Assembly: GCA_003339415.1 (NCBI GenBank)
Contig: PDHQ01000164.1
Coordinates: 1-64,000 of the forward strand
DNA: 64,000 nt
Direction of reading: 5' to 3'
Source of the DNA: Ophiocordyceps camponoti-saundersi (nom. inval.)
Taxonomy: Eukaryota; Ascomycota; Sordariomycetes; Hypocreales; Ophiocordycipitaceae
Part shown: positions 50,103 to 64,000 of the stretch, one piece after another
Numbering within the stretch: position 1 is the first letter of the stretch
Layout: each line of letters starts with the position of its first letter
Notes under the pieces: model-generated
Told to the model about the DNA's origin: nothing
The model's database searches: none
What the model saw: the letters and a program-made list of their open reading frames with translations, nothing else
Made by a program: the position numbers and the translations under genes

Positions 50103-52393
50103 TACCGTCGATCTCTTATACGGACCTTATTTTTTTTAGTTTATATATATCCGCTTTTTTCTAATACCTCTATATAAAGGCCCCAAATCGATACCGACTC
50201 TGCCTCCTTCTAATATTAACTTAACTTCGGTATTATCTCGAGTAACGCCCCGTCTAAGGATTACTATACGTATTCCTTAAAATCTCTCTATAGATAACGC
50301 CTTTATAGCGTAAAAGGAAAAAGATAATATATTATTATCCCTTAAGCTTTAAGCTAAAAGAAAGATTATAATAGCTAGCTAACTTTTTAAGGCCTCGGAT
50401 ACTTAAAAGATTAATAACCTTATTAGCCGCGGTATTATCTTTTTTAAAAAATATAATATTATTAAGTATTATAGCGTTTACGTTTTCTAAGCTTATATAG
50501 TTTAGGAAATTTAGGGGATAGGTATTAACTACTTATATAAAAAATCTAAGCTTATTATTATAAGTTATAGCGATAAAGGTAAAGATACTATTTTTACCTA
50601 GTCCCCGATAATATAATAAGTTAGCTAGCGGCTTATTCTTACTTTTACCCCGGCTACCTTTTAATTAAGCTTTAAATTAGCCTTATATAATATTACCTAA
50701 GCGTATTTATAGTTACGATCTAACCTTAAAAAAACTATTATCGCTACGCTTCCCCCTAAGATAAAGGACTAATATCTTTTAAATATTATAATCCGCGTTA
50801 TTAAGCTATTATACGGTATTATAAAGGCCGGTATCTACTAGTTTCGGACTTACTAAAACTACTATCTTTAATAGCTATAAATATAGATATTAACTTTCGA
50901 TATTTACCTTCTTATTAAGTATAATAATTAAGCGCGTTTTAAGCTTATTAATTTATAAACTAATAATACTCTTATACTTAATATAAAAAGCTTTTAGATA
51001 ATTAGAAAATTAGTAAATAACTATTATTTAGTTCTATACTAAACTTAAAATTATCCTCTAAGCTAGGGATATTACGGACTTTAATAAATCTTAAATTAAC
51101 CTCGCTTTAAGTTCGATCTCCCTTCGATAAAAGGGCTAAGCGGCTAAGATTTAACCTATTAATTACTCTACCCCGGATTACGCTTAATAATACCTTAAAT
51201 AATATACTTAAGGTACTTATATTACCTTTATTTATTAACCTAAAGCCGCTTATAATTTTTCCGTTATTATTTAAAAATAATTTATAAATAGAAAAGATTA
51301 TAAGAAGCTTAATAAAAAGCTACGATAATAGTAAAAATATTAAAACTGAAAATTATAATATATCCTTATATTACTAAATAATATAAAGCTTTATATTTTT
51401 ACTAATAGTTTTTTTATAAATAACTCTAACCTATCTTTATAAATCGGATATATTATTATACTTAGATAAGAGATTAGCGGTAAAAATAAGTTTACGCTTT
51501 TTAGGAATATTATCTACTAAAGCTTAATAAAGTATAAAAAAATAATACGGTTTATACTAGCGTTTAAAATATACGGGATATTAGCTAGCTTTAATATTAA
51601 TATTTTTATTAGCTTAATATTAATAAAAATTTAGTCCGAATTTAGATTAAGCGCGATCTAAACTATTATTTATACTAACTTATACTCGCTATATAAATAT
51701 CTAATAAAGCTTAAGATTATAAAAGAAAAGAGGTTAATAATTAATATTATATTAATAAAAGAGTTTTATAAGAACTAAAAAGTTAAGGAAATTAAATAAA
51801 TAAATAGTTTAGATAACTTTATAAACGCTATAATTAAGGATAATTCGAATAAAGCGCTAGAACGCTTAATCGATATTAATACCCTTAATATCTAAGTTTA
51901 AGGCTTTATAATTTAAAAGGAGAAATACCTAAACTTAGTATAAGCTAAAAAATCACCCTTTCCTAAAAAAGAAAAAGTTACTAATATTAAATTTATATAA
52001 AAATAACTAAAATCTATATAAGTATAGAATAAAATTATATATACTTAGAATAAGGGGAAAAAGGGTATATTATATAGGATATATTAGAGGGATTTAGGTA
52101 ATAAGAAATAAGGTAAGTTTCGATTATATTTTTATTATAGTATTTTAGATAGGAGCTTTAATAGACTTCTAGTTAATATTAGATTAGTTTCGGGAAGAGA
52201 TTAGATTATACTTAATCTAATATCGAGTATAAAAGAAGAGAGTATACGTAAGGATATTTTATATATAAGTAAACGTAAAATTCCCTTTATTTTAGAGAAG
52301 ATATAGATAAATATTATAAACTAGAAGAATTATACCTTTAGTACTAGTAATCGCTATTAACTCCTATATGCGCACTACGAAGGCTAACTAATA
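50103..52393 (-). mobile_element. Inverted 5' fragment of the 12.7-kb LTR element
   Basis: Reverse complement of 12,714 to about 15,009: one LTR (51,985-52,393) plus about 1.9 kb of adjacent interior. The opposite end breaks off inside the element, so it is truncated. It keeps GCGCACTACGAAGGCTAACT at the LTR end (about 52,370), with fewer mutations than the 3' LTR of the complete copy. Confidence 0.88.
51985..52393 (-). repeat. LTR of the inverted fragment (409 bp)
   Basis: Third LTR of the 12.7-kb family in this window, in reverse orientation, starting TATTAA and ending CTAATA on the plus strand. Confidence 0.9.
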
Positions 52394-55380
52394 GAAAGAA
52401 ACGAAAAATATTACCCTTACTATATAACTCCGTTAAGATAGTATTATTACGACCCCTAGCCTCCTATTCGAAAAATTAAACTATGCTAAAATTAATAGCC
52501 TTACCGCTTAGGATATTTTTATCTTTATATAATATAACCTAGCTAAGTATAGCTAGCTATATATTTTCTATATAAAGCTTATATAAGAAATTAAAAATAA
52601 GATTATAAAGCTATATAAGAAATTATAATTTATTATATAAAGCTACGCTAATATTAATAAAGCTATTATACTTACTTAATCGCTTATAATCTTATAAATA
52701 AGCTAAAGGCTAATCCTTACTTTAGGCCCTTCTCTTATATAATTATATAATATATATAAAAAGCTACGCGATATTACCTAGGCGTATATATAGTTATATA
52801 ATTACCTAATAAGACCGATTTTCGTATAATTACCGAAGAAGATATAGGACTACTTCCCGGAAAATACTATTTTATATATCTATTATTTATTATACGAAAT
52901 AGTAAAATTAAGTATTTACTAGTTTAAAATATATTATAAATATTACTATATAAACTTAAAAATAATAACTTTAATATATAACTTATACTTTCTTTTTATA
53001 TTTACTAGCCCGGATTCTTTAAGCCTTATAAGAATATAAACTAATAATACCCTCTCCTTTATCTCTCCCGCTTTCTTAGCCCTTAAAAAAGAATCCTTTA
53101 AGTAATAAAACTTTTGTGCGAAGCTAAAAATACGCCTCTTATATAAGATACCGATTAAATTTAATAGCGGATAAATTTCTCTTAAAGGCGATAATATTCT
53201 CTTCGTATAAAAAGGATAAGCTAAAATATTATAAGTTATTAACCTAGCTAAAGAAAACGCTTTATAAGCGTACCTCTCGTAACGCGTATAAGGAGCGTAT
53301 ATCTTATTAATCTGCTAGCTTAAAGTAGCATATAACCTCTCGGCCGCTATTTAAGTCTAGGAACTAATAAAGGAAAACTATAACGCCTTAAACGCCCGCG
53401 TATAATAGTAAATTAAGAACGCTAACTAGGGACTATATTTTATCCCTCTTAACCTCCCTTATACGAAGCTTTAGATTTTTACTAATAGCTTATTTATAAA
53501 TAATAAAAACTTATTTTTATAAATAGGATTTATAATTATACTAAGTAAAAAGGTAGCTTATATAAAGAATAAAGTCTCTATCTATAATAATATTATATAC
53601 TAATCTTTAATAAAATATAAGAAAATAATATATAATATACTTATAAATAAATTATATAATATTATATAAGGAATTAATAGCGGTATCGCCCTTAATACTA
53701 CGCTTTAGAAAATTATACGTAATCTCTCCTTACTAGATATCCCTCTTATACTTTATATAAACTTATACTCCTTTTATAACTATTTAGTTAAGCTTAGTAA
53801 TATAAGGGAGAAGAGGCTTATAATTAATATTATAGCTTTACGCGAATTATATAAAAGAAAGGAAATTACTAAGATATTTTAAATCGATAATAAAAATAAC
53901 TTAGTAAATATTATAATAAAGAAAAGCCTAAATAACGCTCTTATATAACTAGTTACGATAAATAAGATTATAATTAAGATAGAAGTAATTATTAAAAAAC
54001 TCGCACTACCGCCGCCGCCCCCTAAGCTTATAAATTTAACGCTATATAAAAAGAATAAAACGGCCGCCGCCCTCTACCTTATATCGCCTAACGATAGCGA
54101 GAACGGACCGCTAGCGATATAATAAGTTCGTTATTATTATCGTTATTATTATCTTTATTATCGTCTCTTTTTTTATTAGAGTTATTATCTAACTTATCCT
54201 CCCCCTCCCCCTTAGCCTCGCCCCTAGCCTTCTTTTCTTCCTTCTTATTATTATTATCCTCGTTATTATCTTCTTCGTTTTTATCCTCGCTTTTATTATT
54301 TTTATTATTATCCTCTTCCTTATCCTTATCTTTATCCTTATTATTATATAACCGGAAATAATTATAATACTAGCTTTTTAAATCCTAAATATAAGGCTTA
54401 TAAGCCTTACCTTAATAGTTACGAATATAGCGGTAACTTAAAAATAAACCGCTATTATAATAAAAGTAGCGATAAGCGTAAGGGCCTTATATTAGGAACT
54501 AACTAGCTAACTAAATTATTACCGCCTAATAATAGCTAGGGTAGCGTATAACCTTAGAGATAAGCTTAATAGCTATCTCTCTAGTATAAAGGTATAAAGC
54601 TATATTATAAAAAGTCGCTAAAAGGTAGTAATATTCCTTATTCTATTATATAATTAGCTTATATTTATAAAAATACCTTATATAAAGAGAATACGTACGC
54701 TAATCGCTATTTAGAGGAACTTAGCGCGGATAGTATTATTATTTTTAAGAGTAATAATAATAGTCTTATTAGAAAGGGGAAAGCGCTTAAAGATTATAAT
54801 AATAAATATAGTTATTATATAATTACTTATTTTTCTTATTCTTTTTCTTTTTATTTTTTATTATTATATAAGGAGATAGCGGCTATAATAGTAACTAATA
54901 ATAATAATAGTTATAATAATAATAATACTATTATTATTATAGCTATTATTATAAAAGATAAAAGAGGGAAGAATTTTTTTTTTATATAAAAGGAAGAGGA
55001 AGGCACTTCTTATAGTTAGTAGGACCTACTAGCTATAAATAATAGCTTAAAAATTTCTACTAACTAGCTACTTTCTTTATATTTTCTCTCTTTTATACTT
55101 TTAGCTATACTTATAAGTTCTACTACGTACGAAACTTTTAAGCTTTAAAATAATACCGATCTTAAGCGTATAAAGCTAATAGATTACTTTTTTAATAAAT
55201 AATCTTCTCTTACTTACTATACGAATATCTCCCTATATAAGTAAACTTTATATAATACTCCGTATTATATAATAGCTCTCGCTATACGATAACCTTAATT
55301 ATATAAGCGCTATAATTACCTACTATTACTAAGCGCTTACTAAGGAAGCTATATAATATATTATAAAGAAAAATTATAAA
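52394..55380. other. LTR-element interior with acidic low-complexity relic
   Basis: No open frame. 54,120-54,345 is pyrimidine-rich and on the minus strand reads as Asp/Glu/Lys/Asn-rich low-complexity sequence, so it is probably a former linker of a transposon protein. 54,890-54,965 holds ATA/ATT repeats. Minus-strand frames near 53.4-54.1 kb are partly readable with TAA/TAG as glutamine. Confidence 0.45.
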
Positions 55381-55656
55381 TATTAAGGTATTTTATAATA
55401 CTTTAATAGCCTTATATTATCTTTATAGCCTTATCCTTTTATATAGCTTTTCTAAATTATAAGGAACTTTTATATAAGATTTTTCTAATCTTATAACTCC
55501 TTACTCTACTTTTTATATTCCTTACTATTACTTTATATATTCGATTAAGTATTTAAATAGCTACCCTCTTTATATATTATATATAAGAGGGTAATCGCGA
55601 TAATATACTCCTTTTTAAAACCCCTATATTACTAGTAACAGATAACCCGTCTAATA
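55381..55656 (+). repeat. Right LTR (276 bp)
   Basis: Partner of 44,358-44,633, same length, more C-to-T and G-to-A changes, except for CAGATAACCC near its end. Confidence 0.9.
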
Positions 55657-55661
55657 AATAT

Positions 55662-58600
55662 ATAGGAGTAAGAGAATAAAAAGAAAAATAATATTTTTTA
55701 TTAAATAATTATAGCGCTAACTAGTTTATATAATATATTAAGCTTACCCGCTACCTTACTATATACCGCTTTTACTAACTTATATATATTATCTAGCCTT
55801 TAGTTACTTAGCGCTTATACGCGGTATTTATCCTCCTTCCCCGCTATATATTAGTAAAGTAAGTTTACGCTAATACTTATACGCGGCGCGCGTAGCCTAG
55901 GAGCGGGATAAGCGAGATTCCCGCTATTAATATTATATTAAATATTCTCCTAGCTTTAAAATATACCCTCCCCCGCTTAGGGATATATTTATTATAAGTT
56001 AATATTAGCGCTAAGCTATAGCTAGCGCTATAATAATTTCCTAAGTTACTTAATTATAGTAAAAAATTACGAGGAGGAGATAAAGAAAGTAAATATTAGC
56101 TTAAAGCTAATATAAAAAAAAAAGGAGAAGTAGGTAAATAAGAAATAAAAGGAAATAAGGGGCAGGGGGGTAATATTATATTTATAAAATAAGGGGGGAA
56201 ATTACTTAAAGGGAATAATTAGCTATAAGGGGCGCTTAAATAAATATATAATTAAGTCCGCCTTAAGCTATTATAAAAATATATATCTTTTTATATAAAT
56301 TTAAAATAGTTTAATATTATATAATATTTAAAGCTATTAAATAGCTTCTAAGTTAAAATAATATAACTTTTCTATTTTATAAGGATAAGTTAATAAGGTA
56401 TCTTACTTTATAAGCGCTAATTTTTAATATTCTTTATAATAAGGATTTCCTTAACCTTATACTTATTAAAAGATAAGTTATTATAAAAAAATAGAGGAGG
56501 GGATCTAGCTAGGAGTTAATAAATAACTAAGATAGTAAAAGGTTATTAGTAATACGCTTAATAAGGTTAATATAAAAAGTAAGGTAAATACTAAGTAACG
56601 TATTAAAAATAATAGTAAGTAATATTAATATAGCTATTACTTTATACTTACTTTTAAAATAATTAAGCTTTTAAGATAAATAGTTAAATTATATATAAGT
56701 AAAGTTAAGCTATATAAAGTTACCGATTTAAAACTATTCCGCGGGTTAGCGAGATTTATTTAAAGAGTCCTATTACCGCTACTAAGCTTAGGCGATAAAG
56801 GCCTATATTAGTTTAACGCTATCGCGAAGGAAATAAGTAAACGCTATAGCTTAGCTTTTCGGGGAAAAGATAAGGGCGGCCGCCTCTACTAATTAGTTAA
56901 GAAAGGTAATATTAAAGCTATAAAATAAGTAATTAAGACTAATACCTATTATAAATAAGTTTTAATTATTTAAAATAAACTTATAAGTAAATAAATAGTA
57001 TAGCTAGTTAAATTATAAGAAAAAGATTATATAATAGAGAATAGCTTATATTTTTTAGTTTATACGCTTTATACCCTTATTAGTTTAGGGGTAATATATT
57101 ATAGAAAATAGCTTATTAACCTTAGTAAAATAGTAAAAAGTAGATTAGAAATAGCTTATTTAATTAAAACCGCGATTAGAAATTAACTTATAAGGGAAGC
57201 TATAAAACTATTATTAATATTTAATAAAGCGCTTAGTATATTACTTAGTATTTATAAATATTATAGCTTTAAGCTAGATATATTTTAATAAGCGATTTAT
57301 AATAATTATTAGGAAACGGGGCTAGGATTTTAAAGTAGTAAGTAGCTTAGTTATAAAGTTTATAGAAAGGGTTATCTAAAACTATTTAAAAGGAGGTAGC
57401 GGCTAAAATAACCTTTAATAGCGTTAATAATTAAGGTAATCTCTGTAATAATAATAATTATAAATAAAATATACTATATTTATAAATATATTATTTTAAT
57501 AAAACTTATATTAAAAAAATATAAAGGTAATATTTTTACTAAGGTATCTTATTATAAAGGAATTATAAGTTTATTAAATAAGTATAATAATTAAGGGTTT
57601 TTACTTAGAAACCTAAAAATAGCCTCGGAATTATAGCTATTTATAAGTAAAAATAGAATAATTTATAACTTACTTATAAATATTTACTTTTAGTAGAAAC
57701 TTCTAAGCGCCTAACTAAACCGCTTAGTAATATATATAATAAAAGGAATTAGTATAAAGAGCCTCTAACTAAAAGTTCTATAAAGTTTTATTATAAAAAG
57801 GGGCCGAGGCGTCCTAAGTAAAAAATATAGCTATAAAAGACTAAGACGAGGCTAGGCTAGATTAGACCGGCTATAACTTAAAAAAGTAGATAAATATAGG
57901 CTATATAATCTAACTAAAGTGCTCCTCCGTCCCGCGGCGATCTTATTCTCGCTAGGAAAGCGTATTAGGCCGCGATACCTACGCGCTAAGATAGTACTAA
58001 AAGTAGAAGTTAAGAAAGCGAGTATCTTAGCTTAACGCGCTTAATATTCTATTATAGCCTTAAGCGTAGTAAAGTACTTTAAAGCCTTATAATTTATAAA
58101 AATAAAAAATAGCCGCGTAACTTTATATAACTTAGTAAATTACGCTTTAAAGTAAAAAATAATAGTAAGAAGCTTTTTATTATAAATTATATAATTCTAT
58201 TCTATAAATAAAAGTTTCTTAGAATAATATATAATAAGCTAAAAAATATAATCTAAGCTAAATTAAGAAAAGTACTTACTAATAGCTTTATTAAAATAAT
58301 TAACTTTAATAATAATATTATAATTTAAATCTTACTAAGTAAAAATAAGGGTAGAGATAAATATAAACTTAAGCGTATTAAAAATAAGCTAGTATTTATT
58401 AATTTAGTAAAGAAGCGCGCTATATTTTATAAGCTTAATTAAGGAGGCTATAAGATTTAAAAAATAAGGTATAAAATCGTAATAAAAGTTAGTAAACTTA
58501 AGAAAATTACGCACGCCTTAAATATAAGTTAGCGCCTCTTATTTTAAAATTATAAAATTTTTAGCAAAGTTTAGCTATATTTCTTTACTAGCGTAAATAA

Positions 58601-61600
58601 TAAACCTTAAGTATCTAACCTTATAAATAGTAAAATTATATTTATTAAAATTTAACTTTTATATATTCTATAAATTCCGCGCTTATAGTAACGTAGATAT
58701 AGACTTCTTATTCTTATATTATAAGCGGACTCCGCTCTTTTTATTACCCCGTAGCGATAGCCTTAAGCTGCGCTTAGAGTAACTTTAGGGGGGAGGGTAA
58801 CGCTATATAAGTCGATCGCGACCGTAAAAATTTTTTACTTAGAATATAGCTTTACTTTAAATTATAATAAACTTAGACCTAAGGGTTTACTATACCTCTT
58901 ACCTTATTAAAAGCTAAAGTAAGTATTAGTAAGATTATTTTAGAGGACGCTTTAGTCTTTATATAAGTAATTATCGAATAAATAGCGGAGTTTAAAAGGG
59001 TCCGGGGAGGCGCCCCCCTTACTCTAACTCCGTTAATTAGTAATATTACCTTAGCTATTATAGCCGCGGTTTCCTCTCTTTTTTATAGCTCCGGGGAAAG
59101 CGGAACTCCTCTAATATAAGCTATAGTTATAGCTAAAGCGCCGGAGAAAATTATTAAAAAATAGGTTTTTAAGTAATATAAGCGTTAGCTTACGATTTAC
59201 TTTAACTTTATTATTACTTTATTCTAAGTTTAAGGCCTTAAGGTAACTATAATAAGCGTTAACTGTAAACTTTATAAGTAAAGCTAAGCCCTTATAATAA
59301 GGAAATTACTTAGTAATAATATTATAATAATATTTTAAGATACTATTTATAAGCTTTAGTTTAATTTAAGATAGCTTTATATTATTTTTAGAGAAAAAGT
59401 ATACTTTATTAGTAAAAATTATACTCTTATTATAAAAAAAGTACTAGCGTAAGCCTTATAATAAGGTAATAAGGAAGCTTTTTAGAAGGAGATTAAGTTA
59501 TTAAATAAGGTTTTAATAATATAATTATATATAAAAAGATATTATTTAAAAACTTAGTAAAGCTCCCTTATAATTACTATTAATAGCGTAATAAATATAA
59601 ACTAAATTTATAATAAAAGTATAATAATATAAGTAAAGATTTTTAATATAAAACTTTATAAGCTAGAGGTTTAATTTTAATAATATTTTAAGTATTATTA
59701 GCTTAAATATATCGCTAAATATTATATAATAAAGCTATAATATAGCTAGTACTCCGCCTCTTTATATATAAAAAGTAAGTTAGCTTACCTTATAATATAT
59801 AAAAAGAGACCGTACTATTACCCTCTCTATTAGGAGATTTACCTTAAGTAAAGTTAACTTTACTTTAAGATAAGAGTAGCGTAGGACCGGGCGAAGAATA
59901 CTTATATTTCCTAATTTTAGAAATTTATAAACTAAAACTTTATATATATCGCCCCTCCTCCCCCTCTAGCGCTAACTAAAGTTTAGTAATAGCTAAGGTA
60001 AAAATACTAAAAAGCGAATATAATAGCTCCGCCTCTAACTTTTTTTCTAAACTTATCCGTAGCTTTATTATAATAATTAAGCTACTTTTTAAGATTAGCT
60101 ATTACGGGATTTATTATAAGCTAGTAAAACTTTTATATATTTCTTAATTATATTAATAAAGCTTTAATTAAATAGATTATTTAAAATATTATAATTAAGC
60201 GTAAAGATTTAGTTTATAGTAACGATAATATTTAGGAAAATAAGTAGCTATATAAACTTTATACCGGACCCGGACTACGCGTATTCTTATTACTATAAAC
60301 TCCGCTTTAGAGGAAATATTAGCTTCCTAATTACTTATTACTATTAGACCTATTTAAGGTATAAAGTGCTAGGTGCGGACTTAGTCCGGCCTTAAACTAA
60401 GGTAACGCTTAAGGGGAGGGTTTTACTCTAAGTTCTCCGGTTTTTCCTACTCTTAGAATATATATAAGATAGTTCTAAGCTATATTAAGTATATTAGCGT
60501 ATAAATATTATTATTATTATTTATTAAAATTAAAGAAAAGCTTAGCTTAATAAAGATATAAAAGTATAATATATATTTTACGTTAATAATCGGAATAAGA
60601 ACCTTTTAAATAAATAAAGATATTATTTAAGTATATTATAATAAAATCCCCTAAGGAGTTATTAAAAATAATATTAATATAATATTAAAATATAGTAGGC
60701 GCTTTTATAAAGCTAAAAAAGTAAATAAGGTATTCGAATAAACTAAACTAAGTATAGAAAGCTATAAAATATTCTTTACTTTTTATAATATAAAGCTTAT
60801 AAAAGGCGGTATAAATATTAAGTTTTATAAACTAATAAATACTTAAAAAGCTATAAAGCGTTTTCTTAATAAGTAAAAAAGGATAATAATTTTACTTTAT
60901 TATTTTATTTAAAGCGTAATAATTAATATAAAAGCGCTACCCGCCTCCTAGCTTTTATATAAATAAAATAAGGGCGGCCGCAAATAAGAAGCTAATATAA
61001 ATTTATTTTTTATTTATTAAGTTAATAATCTATTTCTAAACCTTAAGGAGATATTTATAAGGTATATTATAAAGTAAGCTTTAAAGTAAAAAGGGTAAGG
61101 AATTATTAAGTTCTTAGTAGAGTTAGATATAGTAATTATAATTACCGCGGTAAGGGGGTAAGATATTAGCTTTCTCCTTATTAAATAAGTTAATAAAATC
61201 CGATATTTTAGAAAGTAAAGAGAGGCTTATAGTTAAGGTAGAGGTTATAATATATAAAATACGAAAAATATCTTATAAGCTAATAATAAGGAATTAGTAA
61301 TTAGTATACTATTAAAATTCGTAGCGGATAAGGGCTATAAAGATAAAGCTAAAGATAGCTATAATAAGGTAAGTAACTTACTAAGATTTAAAATATAAAA
61401 TAACTAATCCGCTAGTAAAGTAAATTATAACTTCCCGCTTATTAAAATATAGCGAGATATTATTACGCGCTATTTAAAATAAGCTAAAAATTGAGTTTTA
61501 AGTAAGGCTTAAGATTATATACGCTATTATAAGTAATTATTAGCTATTAATATTAGCTATAAAGCGGATAAAATAGTAAATAGATAAGTATAATTTAAAA

Positions 61601-62574
61601 TATATATACTATTAGTAATATATCTATATAGTAATATAGATTATTTATAAATAAGAAAAAGGAATTCGCTTAAGCTAATAGCGCTATATAAAAAATTCGC
61701 TTATAATAATATAATAATTATAGCTATTATTTACTTATATAATAATAAAAAAAGTAAAATTTATAAATATAAAAAAAAGGAGAAAAAATAAGTTTATATT
61801 TTAACTAATATTTATAAAATAATTATTTAATATTTTATAAATAATATTATTATAAGAGTCCTCCTTTTATAGGAGACTTAATATAAGGGGGATTTATTTC
61901 CTTAATTTAAGGTAAAGTCCTTCTTCTTTTTTATAATATTTACGAAGCGGACTAAAGAGGCTAGTAAGGGAGGATTAAGCTTATACTTATACGAGAAATA
62001 GCTAGTATTATTATAGCGAAAATAGCGGCCCTTAGCGCGCCGCTTTATAATCTTATTATTATTAGCCTTAGTCGCTTAATAATAGATTTTACTACCGTAG
62101 CTATTCTAGCTTTAAGAGGGGGGGCTATTATATTTACTAAAACGCGGCTAGGTACTAATCTAATATATATTAGTTATCGGGGTATCCTAAGATAGCTTAA
62201 AAGTAAAAAGTAAGGGCGTCTAGCTTTTATTTTTAAGGTGGAAAAATTTAATATTTATAATAATAGCGTAAATCCTAGTAATAATAAAAGTATACTTAGT
62301 TAAGGGAATATTATACCTTATATAATATTAGCAAAAAGCTAGCGTAAGGGTATAATAAAAGCGTATAACCTTAATCTTATTAGCTTATTTAATACTATCT
62401 ATTAAAGTAAGCTTAGCTTTAAAGTAAATAAGAAAGTTAAAAAAGGACTTAGAAGCGCTTTATATAAAGTATTTAAGCTTTATTATAGCTATTTAGCGCT
62501 AGTATAAGTTAGTAAATATAATATTAAAGTAACTTAGGAAATAATTAAGGTTATATTTATACTTAGGAACTTAA
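55662..62574. other. Decayed repeat DNA, no intact gene
   Basis: About 6.9 kb without an open frame. One plus-strand frame between about 56,900 and 58,150 stays readable if TAA/TAG are taken as glutamine (Arg-rich part RLRRGQARLD near 57,840), so a transposon ORF once lay here. I cannot assign it. GC-rich islets such as GGGCGGCCGC (56,875 and 60,972) and GGGAGGCGCCC (59,003) lack CA/TG. 59.8-61.4 kb shows similar former frames with nothing recognisable. Confidence 0.45.
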
Positions 62575-64000
62575 CACGCGCTTAGTATAAGGCGCGATTT
62601 AAAAGAAAAAGGTAAGATATTAGTAGCGTTAGATTCGCTATTTAATTCGGAGTAAGGCTATACTTAGCCGAGTTCCGGCCGGGGGTGGTCGTAACCGCGG
62701 CGGAGGAGGAAGAAATTTTCGTAAAAAAACTAAAGTTATAACGCGCTCTAAACGCAAGTTAGATTTATCTATATATCGGTTTAGAAATACTAACTCTAAT
62801 AGAAAATATATTAGATATAATTATAAATTATTATAAGTTTTAGTTAATAAAAATAAGAAAAAATTATATTATTAACTATTAAGTATTATATTAGCTAATA
62901 TATTCCGTATAGCTTAGGCTATAATAATAGCTTATAAGGAACTTAAATTAAACTAAATTTAAACTTAGATTAATTATATTATATATAAGGAAATTAAAAA
63001 TATTATTATTATTACCTTTTATAAATTATTATATTTAGAGATAATAAAATAGGGAAAATATTAAATATAAGTATAAGTTATATTAGCTTTAATTTTATTA
63101 TATAACTTAGAAAAGAAATTTCCCTTATATTATAAGAAAGAAATTATTATTCGCTTAGTAGATATAATAAATAATATTATAAATAAAATAGTATATAATA
63201 TTATATAAGCTATTAATATTATTATTTATTTTAACTTATACTTAGCTATATATTACCTTAATAATAGGGATATTAAACTTACTTTCGATAAGGATATAGC
63301 TACCTTTACTTAGGACTTAAGCTAAGTTATATTTATTTTTAGCGATAAGGCGATTATCGTAAATAAGATTTATAATATTATTACTAAGAAACTTCCTCTA
63401 AACTTTACTATTAAGGAATACGATAACTTTTTTAATAAGATAATATAAGTTAATAAAATACTTATAGCTTATTTATAAGCGCTTAAGCCCTAGCTTAAAT
63501 CTACTAAGATAGCGGTTATTATTAGCTTTAAATTATTAGTTAATACTAATAAACTTTATAATAATAAGCTAGCTATTAACGCTTAAATTTTTTATATAAA
63601 GCTATTCTCGGATATAGTCCGCTTTTAGCGATATTATAATTATTATTATTTTAAGTATATTACTAAAATATATAAATACCCTAAGCTTTATAATAAGTAT
63701 AAAGTAACTAATTATAAGAATAAGAATAATTACTATATTAAAATTAAAGGATATTTATTTTATTATATCTCTTATAGTAGGGATTACCTTATATAGTTTA
63801 GGCTTTACCTTATTATTATTAAGTACTAAGATCGGGTAAAAGCTTACTATAAGAGATAATTAGTTAGATTTACTAAGCCTAGCTTATAGTTTATTTTATA
63901 ACTAATAAAATTAAAAATAGCTAAGGATATTATTATATATAATATGTCCTTAGGCTAGTTTATTATTAGAAGGAAATATAAATAACCCCTAAGTTTTAGA
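62575..64000 (+). repeat. Inverted partner of 23.5-24.9 kb, gag-like
   Basis: Reverse complement of 23,500-24,922 and cut by the end of the window, so the full repeat is longer. At 62,670-62,735 the plus strand encodes an Arg/Gly-rich basic stretch (read RGGGRNF), like the tail of a retrotransposon Gag. The frames downstream are full of TAA/TAG. Confidence 0.8.

Larger units (their letters stand above)
44358..55656. mobile_element. LTR retrotransposon bearing nested insertions (11.3 kb)
   Basis: Two direct 276-bp LTRs (44,358-44,633 and 55,381-55,656) start TATTAAGG (from TGTTAAGG) and end TTAATA or CTAATA (from CTAACA). Both are flanked by the 5-bp duplication AATAT (44,353-44,357 and 55,657-55,661), which shows a single insertion event. 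The interior is far longer than a normal element because other repeats lie inside, among them a duplicated 0.5-kb segment, an inverted fragment of the 12.7-kb family and microsatellites. NVYYIPK near 46,267 faintly recalls the pre-integrase block of Ty1/Copia, which is too little to fix the superfamily or strand. Confidence 0.85.

Overview
The window looks like a gene-poor, AT-rich block from a filamentous ascomycete (Pezizomycotina). Apart from one short island, the sequence is extremely A+T-rich. It has almost no CpA or TpG dinucleotides but keeps many CpG, CpC and CpT. That is the signature of repeat-induced point mutation (RIP), which turns CpA into TpA on both strands. RIP has removed nearly all ATG and TGA codons and filled former reading frames with TAA and TAG, so almost no open frames survive outside the island. 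I cannot name the species.

Layout. 1-600: microsatellite, purine-rich tract and a 33-bp tandem repeat. About 3.07-9.37 kb: a large inverted repeat with two arms of about 3 kb around a spacer of about 0.36 kb that holds a GC-rich minisatellite; the spacer and outer parts of the element recur at 25-29 kb. 9.37-11.39 kb: a 205-bp direct repeat pair and a 180-bp tandem duplication. 12,714-19,010: a complete RIP-damaged LTR retrotransposon (410-bp LTRs). 23.5-24.9 kb: one half of an inverted pair whose other half is at 62.6-64.0 kb. 30.2-32.2 kb: 3' part of a Ty3/Gypsy element. 33,306-39,244: a complete Ty3/Gypsy element (324-bp LTRs, AGTAG target duplication) with recognisable remains of reverse transcriptase, RNase H, integrase and probably a chromodomain.

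40,085-43,425 is the island of normal composition. Its one confident gene is an intact, uninterrupted PRP17/CDC40 splicing factor on the minus strand (41,639-43,222). Between about 40.2 and 41.6 kb there is unmutated DNA that I could not assign. A 622-bp TA-flanked element with terminal inverted repeats (43,426-44,047) sits about 200 bp upstream of the PRP17 start codon.

44,358-55,656 is bounded by two 276-bp LTRs and an AATAT target duplication, and is stuffed with other repeats. These include a 2.3-kb inverted fragment of the 12.7-kb element and a less mutated patch with three GC hairpins beside a tRNA-like sequence. 55.7-62.6 kb holds decayed repeat DNA with former reading frames. In functional terms the window is one housekeeping gene within a silenced, nested transposon graveyard. 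I saw no operon, CRISPR, prophage or gene cluster.
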